Origin: Flavobacteriales bacterium
GTDB lineage: Bacteria > Bacteroidota > Bacteroidia > Flavobacteriales_F > PHOS-HE28
Direction: 5' to 3'
Length of the DNA: 58,802 bases
Assembly (NCBI GenBank): GCA_016704485.1
Contig: JADJAA010000004.1
Span: 1-58,802, forward strand
In this document: piece by piece, positions 15,865-25,281 of the stretch
How positions within the stretch are numbered: the stretch's first letter is position 1
Layout: each line of letters opens with the position of its first letter
The notes under the pieces: model-generated
Databases searched by the model: none
The model's input: only the letters and a program-made list of their open reading frames with translations
Told to the model about the DNA's origin: nothing
Position numbers and translations under genes: made by a program

Positions 15865-18633
15865 TTACCTGAACAACGTTATATGCCCGAACAGCTCGTA
15901 ATGGTCCTTCTTTATAGCATCGACCACGTTCGCGCGATAGACGTAAACTCCAGCTGGCATTGGCCCACTGCCTGATGTTCCGTCCCATCCTTCGGCAGGA
16001 TCCGTGCTTTGATAGATCTGGCCTCCCCAGCGATCGAAAATACTGAGCTCGTACGTTTCTAGGTCCACTACATTGTTCACCGGAAAGAACACATCGTTGA
16101 TGCCATCATCATTCGGTGTGAAGGCATTCGGTGTGTAGTAAACATAGTCCATCGGCTTCAGCCATGCGATGATCGTATCCGTACTCCAGAACTGCGCGGT
16201 GAGTGCCGGTAGCGTAGTGTCTGCCGGTGTGTAAACGTTGTTCTTGATCGTCCAATACAGGAAGTTGTAATACAACGCACTGTCCACATTGAAGTCTATG
16301 TCCATGCCTTCCGGAGCACTGACCAATTGCGGGAAATCCGTGTAGTTCATACCATCGAACGTAATGCTTCCAGCTTCCTTCGGAAACATGTCAAGCATGA
16401 CATCATACCGCGTTGGTGGTTTGAAGTGCGCTACGATACTATCCGCAGAAAGGATATCCACTGTTACCAATGAATCCGTTGTTGAAGGCAGAATGGTATT
16501 GGTACTGAATGTTTCCCAATGGTCGAAGACCCAACCATCCGCAGGGAATGGGATCAACGTGGTCTCGATCCCACCGTAATAGGATCCACTGAACGGATAG
16601 GTTTCCGGCGCAAGCGAGTTGATCTCCAATGTTCCGCTTAACGGAGGATCCACGTTGAAGACCACATCGTACGGTCCTTCAAGCTCATAACAATCCACTA
16701 GACCTGTTTCGATCACCACGCACCGTGTTTCTATGAATGTGCGAAGCGTTTGTACGTTGTTCTGCCAGTCTGCGACCGAACCGCCCCAACGTGCTACTTG
16801 TCCCGGCATCTCAGGTGCAATATTCCCTATCAAGCTATCCAGGAACGGGAGCATATAGTCACAATTGAAGTAGGTGTTTCCTAGATCGATGTAACGGTTC
16901 ACATAGTAGTCATGCACCATTTGGTTCTCATTGATCAACTTTTCAATGATATCCGTATGGCCTTGGTCTCCTGGGTTTGGAAGATCCTCCACAGTGCAAG
17001 GGTCAGCATTGGGACTTTGATCGGGAATGCCTGTGAAATTGGTGTAATGCCCAAAGGTGGCATCCATGTCCCATAGAATGTACCTCCATTTTTTCTTATC
17101 ACCAGCCGGGTCCATTCCGCGCCACCAACCGGTGTTCCAATTCAGCCAATCTGCGCAAACGGTATAGCTGTTCAAACAGAAATAATCAACCAGCGACTTC
17201 CAACTGAATTGTTCGTCGACATAAGCGAAAGCGGTCGCGTCGCCCATGTCGTTGGTGGCAATGTAGGTGCGCAAGGCATTCCAATCCGTTTGGGCTTGTG
17301 GTCCACCGTACTCGCTCCACGTTCCTCCCCAGGTCTTTATCATCTGGATGTTGAACTTGTCCTGATCATAATAGTACTTGGTGAAATCGTGATCATCCAC
17401 CTTTTCGCGGATATCATACACGCCCCAAAACTGGCCATTCACATACAAAACGCCCGGCTCGTAACTCCGTTCGTCAACAGCTAAATGGGCTTGTTGGCTA
17501 AGTGCTTGTACGTATGCATCACGTATGTGCGTGGGCTGCCCAGGGCCGAATTCGTAGTTGTCTCCGGCCATTGCCTTAATGATCAACCGCTGGAACTTGT
17601 CGCGTGTCTTGGTGCGGAAGATGGGGTAGTGGATCGCATTATTGTACCCGGTCTCATCGCGGGTGATGTAGTCGAATCCGCGTTGATCATAAGCCCAACT
17701 GTCCTGACCATGCTCGTTGAATTCGCCAACGGCCTCATCGCGCAACGTTCCATCTTCCCCGAAGTATTCAATGCTCCCGAAAGGCTGAATTCCCCCGTTG
17801 CCGTTCAACAGGTCATCAACCTGATCACCAGCAATGCTCCATACCGGAACCGTATGCGCTGAATTGATGAAGTAGCTGTTCGACTCAATAAAACTGGGAA
17901 GGCTACCAGCCGCGCCGAAGCATGTCGCGCGGATCACGGTCGTTACATTTACCGCAATAGCTCCCGCATACGCAGTGGATGCGGCAGTCGGTTCGGAACC
18001 ATCGGTGGTATAGCGGATGGTCGCTCCAACTGGTCCAGTGATCGTAACGCTCTGAGCCCCTCCATAGGATCCAGCAGCTGGCGTAAGCACTGGTTTTTCA
18101 AGATATTCAGCAACCGCGCCCGCGTTAGCATTCCCCGGTGTCGGTGCGGTCATTAACGACCACGTCCCTGCGCCATCTGTTGTGCGGCCCCTACTATGAC
18201 CCGTCTTGGTGCGTGTGGTAGGCGTAAATTCGAAATCATCAACAGCGGTCCCACTTGCATCACTCAGCAGAATATGGTCGCCATCGGTCTGGTCCAGATT
18301 GAAATTGGTGTGTATGAACCCTCCCGAAACCTCGTTGCGTTGGCTGCAAATGAACAATTGCCGACCACCAGCAGGGATGACCGTGCCGATAGGGATCTGC
18401 CATTTCAATGGATTTCCCGCTCTATTGCTTACATACCACCCTGTTATATCCGCCGCCGCGGCCCCGGTATTGTAAAGCTCGAACCAATCCTCAGTATTCC
18501 CGAAGTTATCCGTTAGGTCATTAAGATTACTGGCGCATACTTCGTTCACGACCACCTGAGCCGCAATTGGCAAGGCAGCACAGCCAGTAAGTATAAGCGC
18601 AGCAAGGGTAGTTCGGATAGATATCAAGGTCAT
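15865..18633 (-). CDS. Secreted CotH-kinase/lamin-tail protein with T9SS type B domain
   Basis: The 922-residue product has a signal peptide (ISIRTTLAALILTGCAALPIAAQ region). A lamin-tail domain follows at about 25-125 (VNEVCASNLNDLTDNFGNTEDWFELYNTG). A chitobiase-like C-terminal segment lies near 180-240 (GATIRYTTDGSEPTAAS). A CotH-kinase domain spans about 290-600 (KFQRLIIKAMAGDNYEF, HIRDAYVQALSQQAHL, GVLYVNGQFWGVYDIREK, YILWDMDATFG). Two bacterial repeat segments follow (YDVVFNVDPPLSG and YDVMLDMFPKEAG). The end is a type B T9SS sorting domain (YTPNAFTPNDDGINDVFFP, LSIFDRWGGQIY, GHITLFR). CotH proteins phosphorylate proteins or anchor spore coats elsewhere; here it is a cell-surface protein of unknown substrate. 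Confidence 0.9.
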   Translation of the reverse strand: MTLISIRTTLAALILTGCAALPIAAQVVVNEVCASNLNDLTDNFGNTEDWFELYNTGAAAADITGWYVSNRAGNPLKWQIPIGTVIPAGGRQLFICSQRNEVSGGFIHTNFNLDQTDGDHILLSDASGTAVDDFEFTPTTRTKTGHSRGRTTDGAGTWSLMTAPTPGNANAGAVAEYLEKPVLTPAAGSYGGAQSVTITGPVGATIRYTTDGSEPTAASTAYAGAIAVNVTTVIRATCFGAAGSLPSFIESNSYFINSAHTVPVWSIAGDQVDDLLNGNGGIQPFGSIEYFGEDGTLRDEAVGEFNEHGQDSWAYDQRGFDYITRDETGYNNAIHYPIFRTKTRDKFQRLIIKAMAGDNYEFGPGQPTHIRDAYVQALSQQAHLAVDERSYEPGVLYVNGQFWGVYDIREKVDDHDFTKYYYDQDKFNIQMIKTWGGTWSEYGGPQAQTDWNALRTYIATNDMGDATAFAYVDEQFSWKSLVDYFCLNSYTVCADWLNWNTGWWRGMDPAGDKKKWRYILWDMDATFGHYTNFTGIPDQSPNADPCTVEDLPNPGDQGHTDIIEKLINENQMVHDYYVNRYIDLGNTYFNCDYMLPFLDSLIGNIAPEMPGQVARWGGSVADWQNNVQTLRTFIETRCVVIETGLVDCYELEGPYDVVFNVDPPLSGTLEINSLAPETYPFSGSYYGGIETTLIPFPADGWVFDHWETFSTNTILPSTTDSLVTVDILSADSIVAHFKPPTRYDVMLDMFPKEAGSITFDGMNYTDFPQLVSAPEGMDIDFNVDSALYYNFLYWTIKNNVYTPADTTLPALTAQFWSTDTIIAWLKPMDYVYYTPNAFTPNDDGINDVFFPVNNVVDLETYELSIFDRWGGQIYQSTDPAEGWDGTSGSGPMPAGVYVYRANVVDAIKKDHYELFGHITLFR

Positions 18634-18724
18634 GGATGATCAATGGTCAGCTAAGTTAGCAAGTGGGCAGGATCTCGGGACGGTTTGGTTCGTGGGCATC
18701 AGGGATTCCTACCGCTTCTTGCGC

Positions 18725-18892
18725 TTACCTGAAGATGACGTAGTAAGATGGAATTCCGGTGCCTGACGCAGAAAGGCGATAACGTGGTCCGCTGCTAAGG
18801 TATGTGGAAGTATCTGTTCTGCCAGATCTGACGTTCCCGGTGATCCTTCCTTGACTTGTGACGATCGTCACATCGCGGATCCGGGATACCAT
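18725..18892 (-). pseudogene. Possible remnant of a T9SS type A sorting domain
   Basis: In the 300-base gap between two divergent genes the minus strand gives RDVTIVTSQGRITGNVRSG, then STYLSSGPRYRLSASGTGI and a final VIFR. This has the rhythm of the last 50 residues of a type A T9SS sorting domain (hydrophobic-T-x-x-GR, then L-x-x-G-x-Y-x-L). It has no signal peptide and lies where the promoters of both neighbours should be, so it would be a gene remnant. A second frame of the same stretch is also open, and the match is weak. Confidence 0.25.
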
Positions 18893-18939
18893 GGAACTTA
18901 GCGCTTGAACAGTTTGAACATGTGCTGTTCCTTTGCCCT

Positions 18940-19764
18940 ATGAAAAAGACGATACCGATCATTACCCTGTGCATCGTAACCGTAGCGTTGATGGCCTTCA
19001 ATGATCCCAGTTCTGTTGTACACAAGAATGCGGGAGGCGCGATCGCAGGATATTGTGGAGACCCTGCGGGTGGGTCCCTTACCTGCACCGCTTGTCATGA
19101 AGGGCCACACGCAACACCAGTCATTGGGCTGATCACTTCGGATATTCCGGCTGAGGGGTATACGCCCAATACCACCTACACCATAACCGCTATGATCGCG
19201 AGTGCAGGGCACACCAGGTTCGGATTCGAGATCTCACCCCAGAATCCTGATGGGGACTTCATCGGAACATTGGTGAATACCGGTACGGAAACACAGCTGA
19301 ATGGTGCCGGTTCCAACTATATCACGCATAGTTTTGATGGGATCGAAGGGGAAGATTCCAGGACTTGGACATTCGATTGGATAGCTCCACCGCAGGGAAC
19401 AGGCAGTGCTACCTTCTATGGTGCGTTCAACGTGACCAACTCGGATTTTACCCAGAACGAGGACACCATTTACACATCCACCCTTTTGGTCCCTGAAGCG
19501 CTGAGCACGTCAACTGCCGAACTGGGCACCACCGAGCGGGCGTTTACCGTGTTTCCTAATCCAACCACGGCCCTGATCACGATCAAGACCAGCAGCTTGG
19601 TGGGGTCCATGTTCATGATCACGGATCAAGCAGGCCACCAAGTATCATCCGGGAAACTCAACAATGTAAGCACCACCATCGATCTAAGTAGATCTGCGGC
19701 TGGTGCGTATTCGGTCCGGATCGGCGAACAAGGGGTGCAGACTCTGAAGGTGATCAAGCAGTAG
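18940..19764 (+). CDS. Secreted Reeler-like (choice-of-anchor V) protein with T9SS type A domain
   Basis: The 274-residue product begins with MKKTIPIITLCIVTVALMAF, a signal peptide. The mature N-terminus has GGAIAGYCGDPAGG and a single heme-like motif CTACHEG at about residues 50-56. A Reeler-like beta domain follows (YTPNTTYTITAMIASAGHTRFGFEIS and GSATFYGAFNVTNSDFTQNEDTIYT in pieces), as in Bacteroidota choice-of-anchor V proteins. A type A T9SS sorting domain closes it (FTVFPNPTTALITIKTSSL to VQTLKVIKQ). The single CxxCH may bind one heme c or may simply be a conserved cysteine pair. Start at 18940 removes six residues that would disturb the signal peptide. Confidence 0.82.
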   Translation: MKKTIPIITLCIVTVALMAFNDPSSVVHKNAGGAIAGYCGDPAGGSLTCTACHEGPHATPVIGLITSDIPAEGYTPNTTYTITAMIASAGHTRFGFEISPQNPDGDFIGTLVNTGTETQLNGAGSNYITHSFDGIEGEDSRTWTFDWIAPPQGTGSATFYGAFNVTNSDFTQNEDTIYTSTLLVPEALSTSTAELGTTERAFTVFPNPTTALITIKTSSLVGSMFMITDQAGHQVSSGKLNNVSTTIDLSRSAAGAYSVRIGEQGVQTLKVIKQ

Positions 19765-19981
19765 GCAGCGTTACTCGGAAAGGTGGGAGCGGGAAGTGCC
19801 ATGACCAGCTGCTGTGCTAAATGGAATAGAACGATCCGTTATTCCTTCTGAAAGCGGGCTATTCCAAGCGGGATATTCCGATCCGTGAATACGGTGATCA
19901 AATAGTGGTCAAGGATCGGTTATTCACTACGCGGGACTGAAAATATAGTTCGTCCCAGATCCGGCGCGGCCATAAAAAAAA

Positions 19982-20009
19982 GGGGCTGTCTCGAAAGGGA
20001 TGGCCCCTT
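19982..20009 (+). repeat. Left terminal inverted repeat of the IS element
   Basis: The end starts GGGGCTGTCTCGAAAG and folds on itself, because GGGGC pairs with GCCCC about 20 bases later. Read on the minus strand it is followed by a run of T bases, so it also looks like the transcription terminator of the transposase. Confidence 0.85.
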
Positions 20010-20126
20010 CTTGTTTTGATGGGGATTGGATGTGGTGCTGATTCAGAGACCTACCAGATCGGGATTATTTGCGGCCTTGCCCGTGTAAAGGACAGGACCG
20101 AACCCAAGGCACTTTTTAGACGTTCC

Positions 20127-21688
20127 TCAGCCCTTTTTTGAAGCGATCCTGACCAACTTCTTCAGGTTGATCGCAGTTGCAAGTAGTCCGGTTTCCAAGG
20201 CGACTTTGTCGAGTCCCCCTTAGCATGAACCGGGTGAAGCCTTTGTTCTGCTTGAGGTTACCGAAGGCCGATTCCACTTCCACCGGTCTAGCGCTTCGGT
20301 GCATTAGACCTTCTTCGCTGGTGAGCTTTTCTCGGGCTTGGGCTTTAAGTTCGTTAAGCCGATGGTTCACTTCGATGATCCGGTTACCCTTGGCCTTGTG
20401 GCAAACACCATTCATGGGGCATGTGGCGCAGTTGCTTGCTTGGTAGCGCGATACGGTTTGCACATACCCGGCCTTTGTTGTTGAGCGCTGGTCACCGATA
20501 TGCCGCATGGGCTGGCCTATGGGGCAGGTATACTCGTTCCTTGCAGCGTTGTAGTGGAGTCTGTTTTGTACAAAGGGGTGTTTTTCCCAGTAGCTCTTTT
20601 GTTGTTCACGGTGGAAGTAGTTGTACTTCACAAAAGCCTCCACGCCCTCGCCTTCCAAGTATTCGTAATTCTGCTCCGAGCCATAGCTCCGCCATGCGGC
20701 GGACCACAGCCGCTTGGGGCAGTTTGCCCAACTGGGCTTGTAGTTCCTTGTAGTGGGGGATCAGTGTCTTGGTGTCGGTGGTGTCCTGATGTAGGCTGTA
20801 GTGTATGATGAACTGGTTCTGGGTGCTCCATTGCACGTTGTAGCCGGCCTTGAGTTGTCCGTTGCCCATGTGGTCGTCCTTCATGCGCATGAAGGTGGCT
20901 CCGCGATCGGTCTTCGAGTAGCTACCGCGCTCGCCCAAGATGGACTCTTGCATCTTGTACTTGCGCACGTTGTCCGGCCAGTTCCTCTTGGCGTAAGAGA
21001 GCTTTTGCTTGGTCTTCGGATCGATCTTCTTGTCCTTGAGCGCGGCGTTGATCGCATCAATGGTCTGGGCCACTTTCTTCGGGTCGAGTTCTTCCATCTC
21101 ACCGGGGTCATCGCCCTGTAGTTCTTCAGCGGCTACTCCTTGGGTGTAGTTCCAGAGCTCCTCCAACTGGGCTTTCATTTTCTTCTTGTTGGTGGCAATG
21201 CTCTTGGCCCAAACGAAGGTGTACTTATTGGCATTGGCCTCGATCTTGGTGCCATCGGTGTACACTGCTTTGAGATCCACATGACCCGCTTCCATCAACA
21301 ACAGAACCACTTGGCTGAACACTTCTTTGATGTGGTTCTTGAGCCGCTGGGCACGGAACCGATTGACCGTGTGGTGATCCGGACGCTTCATCCCGGCAAG
21401 CCACATGAAATGGATGTTCTCCTGGATCGCTGCCTCGATCTTACGCGAGGAGTAGATGTTGTTCAGGTAAGCATAGACCAATACCTTGAGCAACATACGC
21501 GGGTGGTAACTAGAGGTGCCGCCACCCTTGTACGTGTCGGCCAGCGAACCGATGTCGATCTGGTCGATAACCGAACCAACTACACGTACGGCATGTGTCT
21601 TTGAGATGAGTTCTTCCAACGATGGTGGCAAGAGCATCGCTTGACTCGGGTCGTAGTCCTTGAACACGACTTTTCTTTGTGAAGCCAT
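20127..21688 (-). pseudogene. IS1182-family transposase, two frameshifts
   Basis: The N-terminal part (from MASQRKVVFKDYDPSQAMLL) has the usual start (SYHPRMLLKVLVYAYLNNIYSSRKIE), the helical middle and the DDE-region phrases AVYTDGTKIEANANKYTFVW and KDDHMGNGQLKAGYNVQ. Near 20675..20700 the frame shifts just where a Gly-Tyr-Gly-Ser-Glu-Gln-Asn segment is expected. The protein resumes with NYEYLEGEGVEAFVKYNYFH, the C-terminal DUF772-like part with CATCPMNGVCHKAKGNRI and VEVESAFGNLKQNKGFTRF. A second shift near 20215 breaks the last 30 residues (LDKVALETGLLATAINLKKL in the other frame). An intact protein would be about 520 residues. It would cut and join the element's ends. Confidence 0.85.
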
Positions 21689-21753
21689 GCCCGAAGGTCG
21701 ATCACCCAAAACGAGTTGTCAAGATCAACTTCCAACGGCTTTTCAACAAAATG

Positions 21754-21782
21754 AAAAGGGCTGCCTCTTTTGAGACAGCCCC
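21754..21782 (-). repeat. Right terminal inverted repeat of the IS element, also terminator-like
   Basis: Read on the minus strand the end is GGGGCTGTCTCAAAAGAGGC followed by AGCCCTTTT. GGGCTG pairs with CAGCCC, with a T run after it. It lies 28 bases past the stop of the S9 peptidase gene, so it can serve as that gene's terminator while being the IS end. Confidence 0.8.
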
Positions 21783-21809
21783 CGGTTCTTATTGAAACTC
21801 TCGGTCCGT

Positions 21810-23789
21810 TCAATGCGTTTCCGCAGCGGCCTCTGATTCTGATGCAGCGGCTTTGTATCCGCTGCCAATGTGCTCATCCAGGAATTTATCCATAGCTGTG
21901 TAGAACTCCAATCGGTTCTCTTCATTGTGGAAACCGTGGCCTTCATTTTCCTTTACGAGGTATTGTACTTTAACGCCACGGGCTTTCAATGCAGCAACCA
22001 CTTGGTCGCTTTCGTCCTTGTTCACACGAGGATCCTTTGCACCTTGAGCAATGAAAAGCGGGCATGCGATCTTATCCACGTGGAAAACTGGGCTGGCAGC
22101 GTGCATCAACAAGCTATCGGCTTGCGGATCGCCTACCATTTCGTACATCATTTTCTTGAACGGCTCCCAATAGGGTGGAACGGTATTCATGAAAGTGAAC
22201 AGGTTACTTACACCGACGTAATCCACGCCACAAGCGTACAGTTCAGGCGTGAAGGTGAGTCCGGCCAATGTGGCGTAGCCTCCATAACTACCGCCATAGA
22301 TCGCAACGCGCTTGGGGTCGGCGATACCTTCTTTCTCCAACCACTTCACTCCATCAGAAATATCATCCTGCATGGTCTTGCCCCATTGTTTGAAGCTCTT
22401 TTCCCAGAACGCACGACCGTACCCAGTGCTGCCACGGAAGTTCATTTGGAGCACAGCGTAACCGCGGTTGGCCAAAAGCTGAGCTTCGGAATTATAGCCC
22501 CAATCATCGCGTGCCCAAGGTCCACCGTGCGGATTGATCACCACTGGGAGCATCTTGGCATCGCGGCCTTTCGGTAAGGTCAGGTAGCCATGGATCGTCA
22601 GCCCGTCGCGGCTTTGGTATTGGATCGGCTTCATCTCAGCAAGGTCATTCTCATTCAACCAGGGATAAAGCGTGGCCATTTCCACGGTCTTTTCGGTCTT
22701 CGCATCATAGAAGTAGTACTTCCCTGGCATGCGGTCATTGCCTTTCCAGACCATGAATTTGTCTTCATCGTCATTCTCGCCATAGACCCAATATTCATAG
22801 CCTTCCATTTGTGCACCGAGCTTGTTCCACAGCGCTTCGGTCTCCTTGTCGAGGAAGGCATGTTCGCTCTTGGCTCCGGTCCATGATACGACCGTAAGCA
22901 CCTTGCGTTTACGGCTATAGTTCAAATTGTCCACGTCGTAATCCGCATTCGCGAAGATCTCTTTCACTTCTTTTCCGGCTGCAATGTCATACTCCACGAT
23001 CGCGGATTTATCACGGCCATTGAGATTGCTGCTCGCATACAGGTTCTTATTGTCGAACGTAAAGAACAATGGAGCGAAGCTGTCCTTGAATCCGGTCCGT
23101 TTGATCTCCACAAAAGGCTCTTTGTCATTCGCTCGATGGTAGAGCACTTGGTCCGTTCCATCTGTCATACTCGCCAAACGGATCATACCGGTGTGATCTG
23201 TGGTGAAATTTTCGTAGTTCTCCTTGTTGTTGTACAACGCCTTGGTCTCACCTGTCTCAATGTTCACCAAATAGGGGTCGAACACTTCTGGATTGCGCTT
23301 GTTCATCTGCACGATCACCATTTTTTCCATTCCAGCAATATTGTGCAGATCGTCCATAACGCCAGCACGAACACCTTTCTCCGGGCTCAGTGTCTTCACA
23401 TCCTTGCCATCCATGCTCGCGCTGAACACGATGTAATTCTCATCGCCATTGATGTCACGTGTGTATAGGATCCGGTCGCCTTTCCAGAAGTACCCGCCAA
23501 CATCACGGATGGTATCATGCGTTACTTGTGTCGGAGTATCCTCACCGATCTTCTGCACGAATACGTTCATGCGATTATTCCAAGGTGCACGATAGCTGAA
23601 GTATTCGCCGTTCGGGCTTATCCTGAAGCTTGCTTTTTCCGGGTTCTTGAAGAAGTCGTTCACTTCGATCTTGGCCGGTGGTGCTTCCATCGGCTTTTCA
23701 GCTGTTTTCTCTGGCGTACCCGTTCCGCAGGAAACGAGCACCGTGGCAGCAACAGCCATTGCAATTCCAGTAGTCAATTTATAGTTCAT
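21810..23789 (-). CDS. Prolyl oligopeptidase family (S9) lipoprotein
   Basis: The 659-residue product starts at MNYKLTTGIAMAVAATVLVSCG, a lipoprotein signal with the cysteine at residue 21. Residues 45-390 form a beta-propeller (ASFRISPNGEYFSYRAPWNN and later blades). The catalytic alpha/beta hydrolase domain follows: VVINPHGGPWARDDWGYNSE, then the nucleophile Ser501 in GGSYGGYATL, the acid in FIAQGAKDPRVNKDESDQ, and the histidine in ENEGHGFHNEENR. It is probably a periplasmic or surface peptidase acting on oligopeptides. A longer reading from 23858 adds 23 poor residues and is rejected. The gene ends next to the IS element. Confidence 0.92.
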   Translation of the reverse strand: MNYKLTTGIAMAVAATVLVSCGTGTPEKTAEKPMEAPPAKIEVNDFFKNPEKASFRISPNGEYFSYRAPWNNRMNVFVQKIGEDTPTQVTHDTIRDVGGYFWKGDRILYTRDINGDENYIVFSASMDGKDVKTLSPEKGVRAGVMDDLHNIAGMEKMVIVQMNKRNPEVFDPYLVNIETGETKALYNNKENYENFTTDHTGMIRLASMTDGTDQVLYHRANDKEPFVEIKRTGFKDSFAPLFFTFDNKNLYASSNLNGRDKSAIVEYDIAAGKEVKEIFANADYDVDNLNYSRKRKVLTVVSWTGAKSEHAFLDKETEALWNKLGAQMEGYEYWVYGENDDEDKFMVWKGNDRMPGKYYFYDAKTEKTVEMATLYPWLNENDLAEMKPIQYQSRDGLTIHGYLTLPKGRDAKMLPVVINPHGGPWARDDWGYNSEAQLLANRGYAVLQMNFRGSTGYGRAFWEKSFKQWGKTMQDDISDGVKWLEKEGIADPKRVAIYGGSYGGYATLAGLTFTPELYACGVDYVGVSNLFTFMNTVPPYWEPFKKMMYEMVGDPQADSLLMHAASPVFHVDKIACPLFIAQGAKDPRVNKDESDQVVAALKARGVKVQYLVKENEGHGFHNEENRLEFYTAMDKFLDEHIGSGYKAAASESEAAAETH

Positions 23790-23961
23790 GGTCGGCTTTA
23801 TGGGTGAAAGTGATCGTAAAGATGAAATGAAACCTGGCTCGGGTCCGTAAAGATCCATGAACGGCAGATGAAGGGGATGGATGATCGTACACTACTGATC
23901 TTCATACAACCTCGATCATGCCCAAATGATCCGATCGTGTTCAGAGCAAATAAACTATTCG

Positions 23962-24396
23962 CTAAACAGGTCTATGCATCAAGTAATGCGGTCCGATGCC
24001 CTCAATGTCGAATTGCTCGCCTATTGTCTCGAATCCCATATTTTTATAGAACGGAACGGCGAGCAACCGTGCATTGCACCAGACCAGATCAGCGTGTTGG
24101 GCTTTGAGATGGTCCAATGCGAACCGGATCAATAGGCTCCCCGCACCTTTGCCGGCAAAGTCCGGATGCGTGGCCATGCCACGCAAACGGTATTGTTTCC
24201 AACCCAATAACGCACTGTTCTTCTCTGGATAGAACGAGGCCACGCTGATCAGCTGTTGGTGTATCTGTGCGGCCAAATGGAATGCACCTTCCAACCGATC
24301 GTTCGGGAAATGGGTGTCTTCCACAATACCACCCGGTCGTAAGACCATGAGGCGTAACGGGTAGGTAGCTTCCGCTTTAATGAATCGGATATGCAT
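23962..24396 (-). CDS. GNAT-family N-acetyltransferase
   Basis: The 144-residue product starts at MHIRFIKAEATYPLR. It has the GNAT acetyl-CoA site RGMATHPDFAGKGAGSLLIRFALDHL (motif A, R/Q-x-x-G-x-G/A type GKGAGS) near residues 72-95, and the C-terminal strand pattern LLAVPFYKNMGFETIGEQFDI typical of the family. The substrate is unknown. The start at 24396 gives the normal first strand; the open frame further upstream adds no family sequence. It is separated from both neighbours and looks like a single gene. Confidence 0.85.
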   Translation of the reverse strand: MHIRFIKAEATYPLRLMVLRPGGIVEDTHFPNDRLEGAFHLAAQIHQQLISVASFYPEKNSALLGWKQYRLRGMATHPDFAGKGAGSLLIRFALDHLKAQHADLVWCNARLLAVPFYKNMGFETIGEQFDIEGIGPHYLMHRPV

Positions 24397-24546
24397 GGGA
24401 GAGTGACAAAATTGAGGCGATCGCCCTACTGTAGGCAAGTCCTTATCACCCAAGTTACGACCATTGTGATTCAACGAGTGGCCTTCGTACGCGAATTGAT
24501 CAAAATACACGCGTGTTCCGTGGTTATTGTGCTCCGCAACTATGCT

Positions 24547-25263
24547 TCAACGTGCTGCAGATGCCTGTAGAACCGTCAATTGCTCAATAAGCCGTTGTGC
24601 CTCATTATCTGCATCCAGTGATCCTGTATCACTGCGTGAGAATCCATCCATGAGCTGCGCTATGCGGATCCATTCCGTGCCGGAACTCACCATGACCACT
24701 TGGGCCTTATTCCGCATGCTTGAGTCCGTTTCAGCCTGATCCGCAATGATCTCGACGTCCGACCAATTGATCACGCGTTCATCCCATCCTAATGGATAGG
24801 ACAACGCACCTAAAAATGAATACCGTTCAACTACGGTCAATCCATGCGCACCTACTTGAACTGAAACAGGAGGAAGTGCAAGCAACGCATAGATCACCCA
24901 ACCTGTACTCAGTACCATACCTATGCGTGCTCCCAGAACTGCTCCCTTGATAGCACTTCGTCTGATCAGCGTTGAGATCAACGATCCGCTAGTGGAACTG
25001 ACCAAGGCTGTGATCACAATAGACAAAATTGCCACAGCCACACGGGGCATCATCGCCATGCCACCTACTACCAACGTATGTGGGTCCAGCAATGCATAGC
25101 CATTGCGGTAGTTAGCAATGGCAGCAATAAGTGGATCCGCTTCTGTCGTACTCGCGATCAGGACGACCAAAGCGATCGCTAACCGGATCGCTAACACAAC
25201 GCCCGCACCTATTGCAAGGAATTGAAAAGCCTCTCGCGCGTTATCGGGAAGCTCTAACTTCAT
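24547..25263 (-). CDS. Hypothetical membrane protein
   Basis: The 238-residue product is not recognised. It has about three hydrophobic stretches: near residues 12-35 (FLAIGAGVVLAIRLAIALVV), 65-90 (MMPRVAVAILSIVITALVSS) and 105-135 (LGARIGMVLSTGWVIYALLA). The last 90 residues are hydrophilic (YSFLGALSYPLGWDERVINW and DQAETDSSMRNKAQVVMVSS). That part could be a small soluble domain on one side of the membrane. The stop of the upstream M42 peptidase gene is 18 bases before its start, so the two are probably one transcript, peptidase first. Function unknown. Confidence 0.6.
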   Translation of the reverse strand: MKLELPDNAREAFQFLAIGAGVVLAIRLAIALVVLIASTTEADPLIAAIANYRNGYALLDPHTLVVGGMAMMPRVAVAILSIVITALVSSTSGSLISTLIRRSAIKGAVLGARIGMVLSTGWVIYALLALPPVSVQVGAHGLTVVERYSFLGALSYPLGWDERVINWSDVEIIADQAETDSSMRNKAQVVMVSSGTEWIRIAQLMDGFSRSDTGSLDADNEAQRLIEQLTVLQASAAR

Positions 25264-25281
25264 GATGAACTGATCCAGGTA

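Larger units (their letters stand above)
19982..21782 (-). mobile_element. IS1182-family insertion sequence
   Basis: The element is about 1.8 kb and bounded by terminal inverted repeats. The left end reads GGGGCTGTCTCGAAAG and the right end, on the minus strand, GGGGCTGTCTCAAAAG. Between them lies one transposase gene of the IS1182 type on the minus strand. Length, end sequence and transposase type agree. No target-site duplication is evident (AAAA on the left, CGGT on the right). The transposase has two frameshifts, so this copy should not move by itself unless those are sequencing errors. Confidence 0.88.

Noticed and set aside
21870..22577. 235-residue plus-strand reading opposite the S9 peptidase gene
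   Set aside because: Antisense to the catalytic domain, which shows intact GGSYGGY and histidine motifs; the reading itself has no domain.
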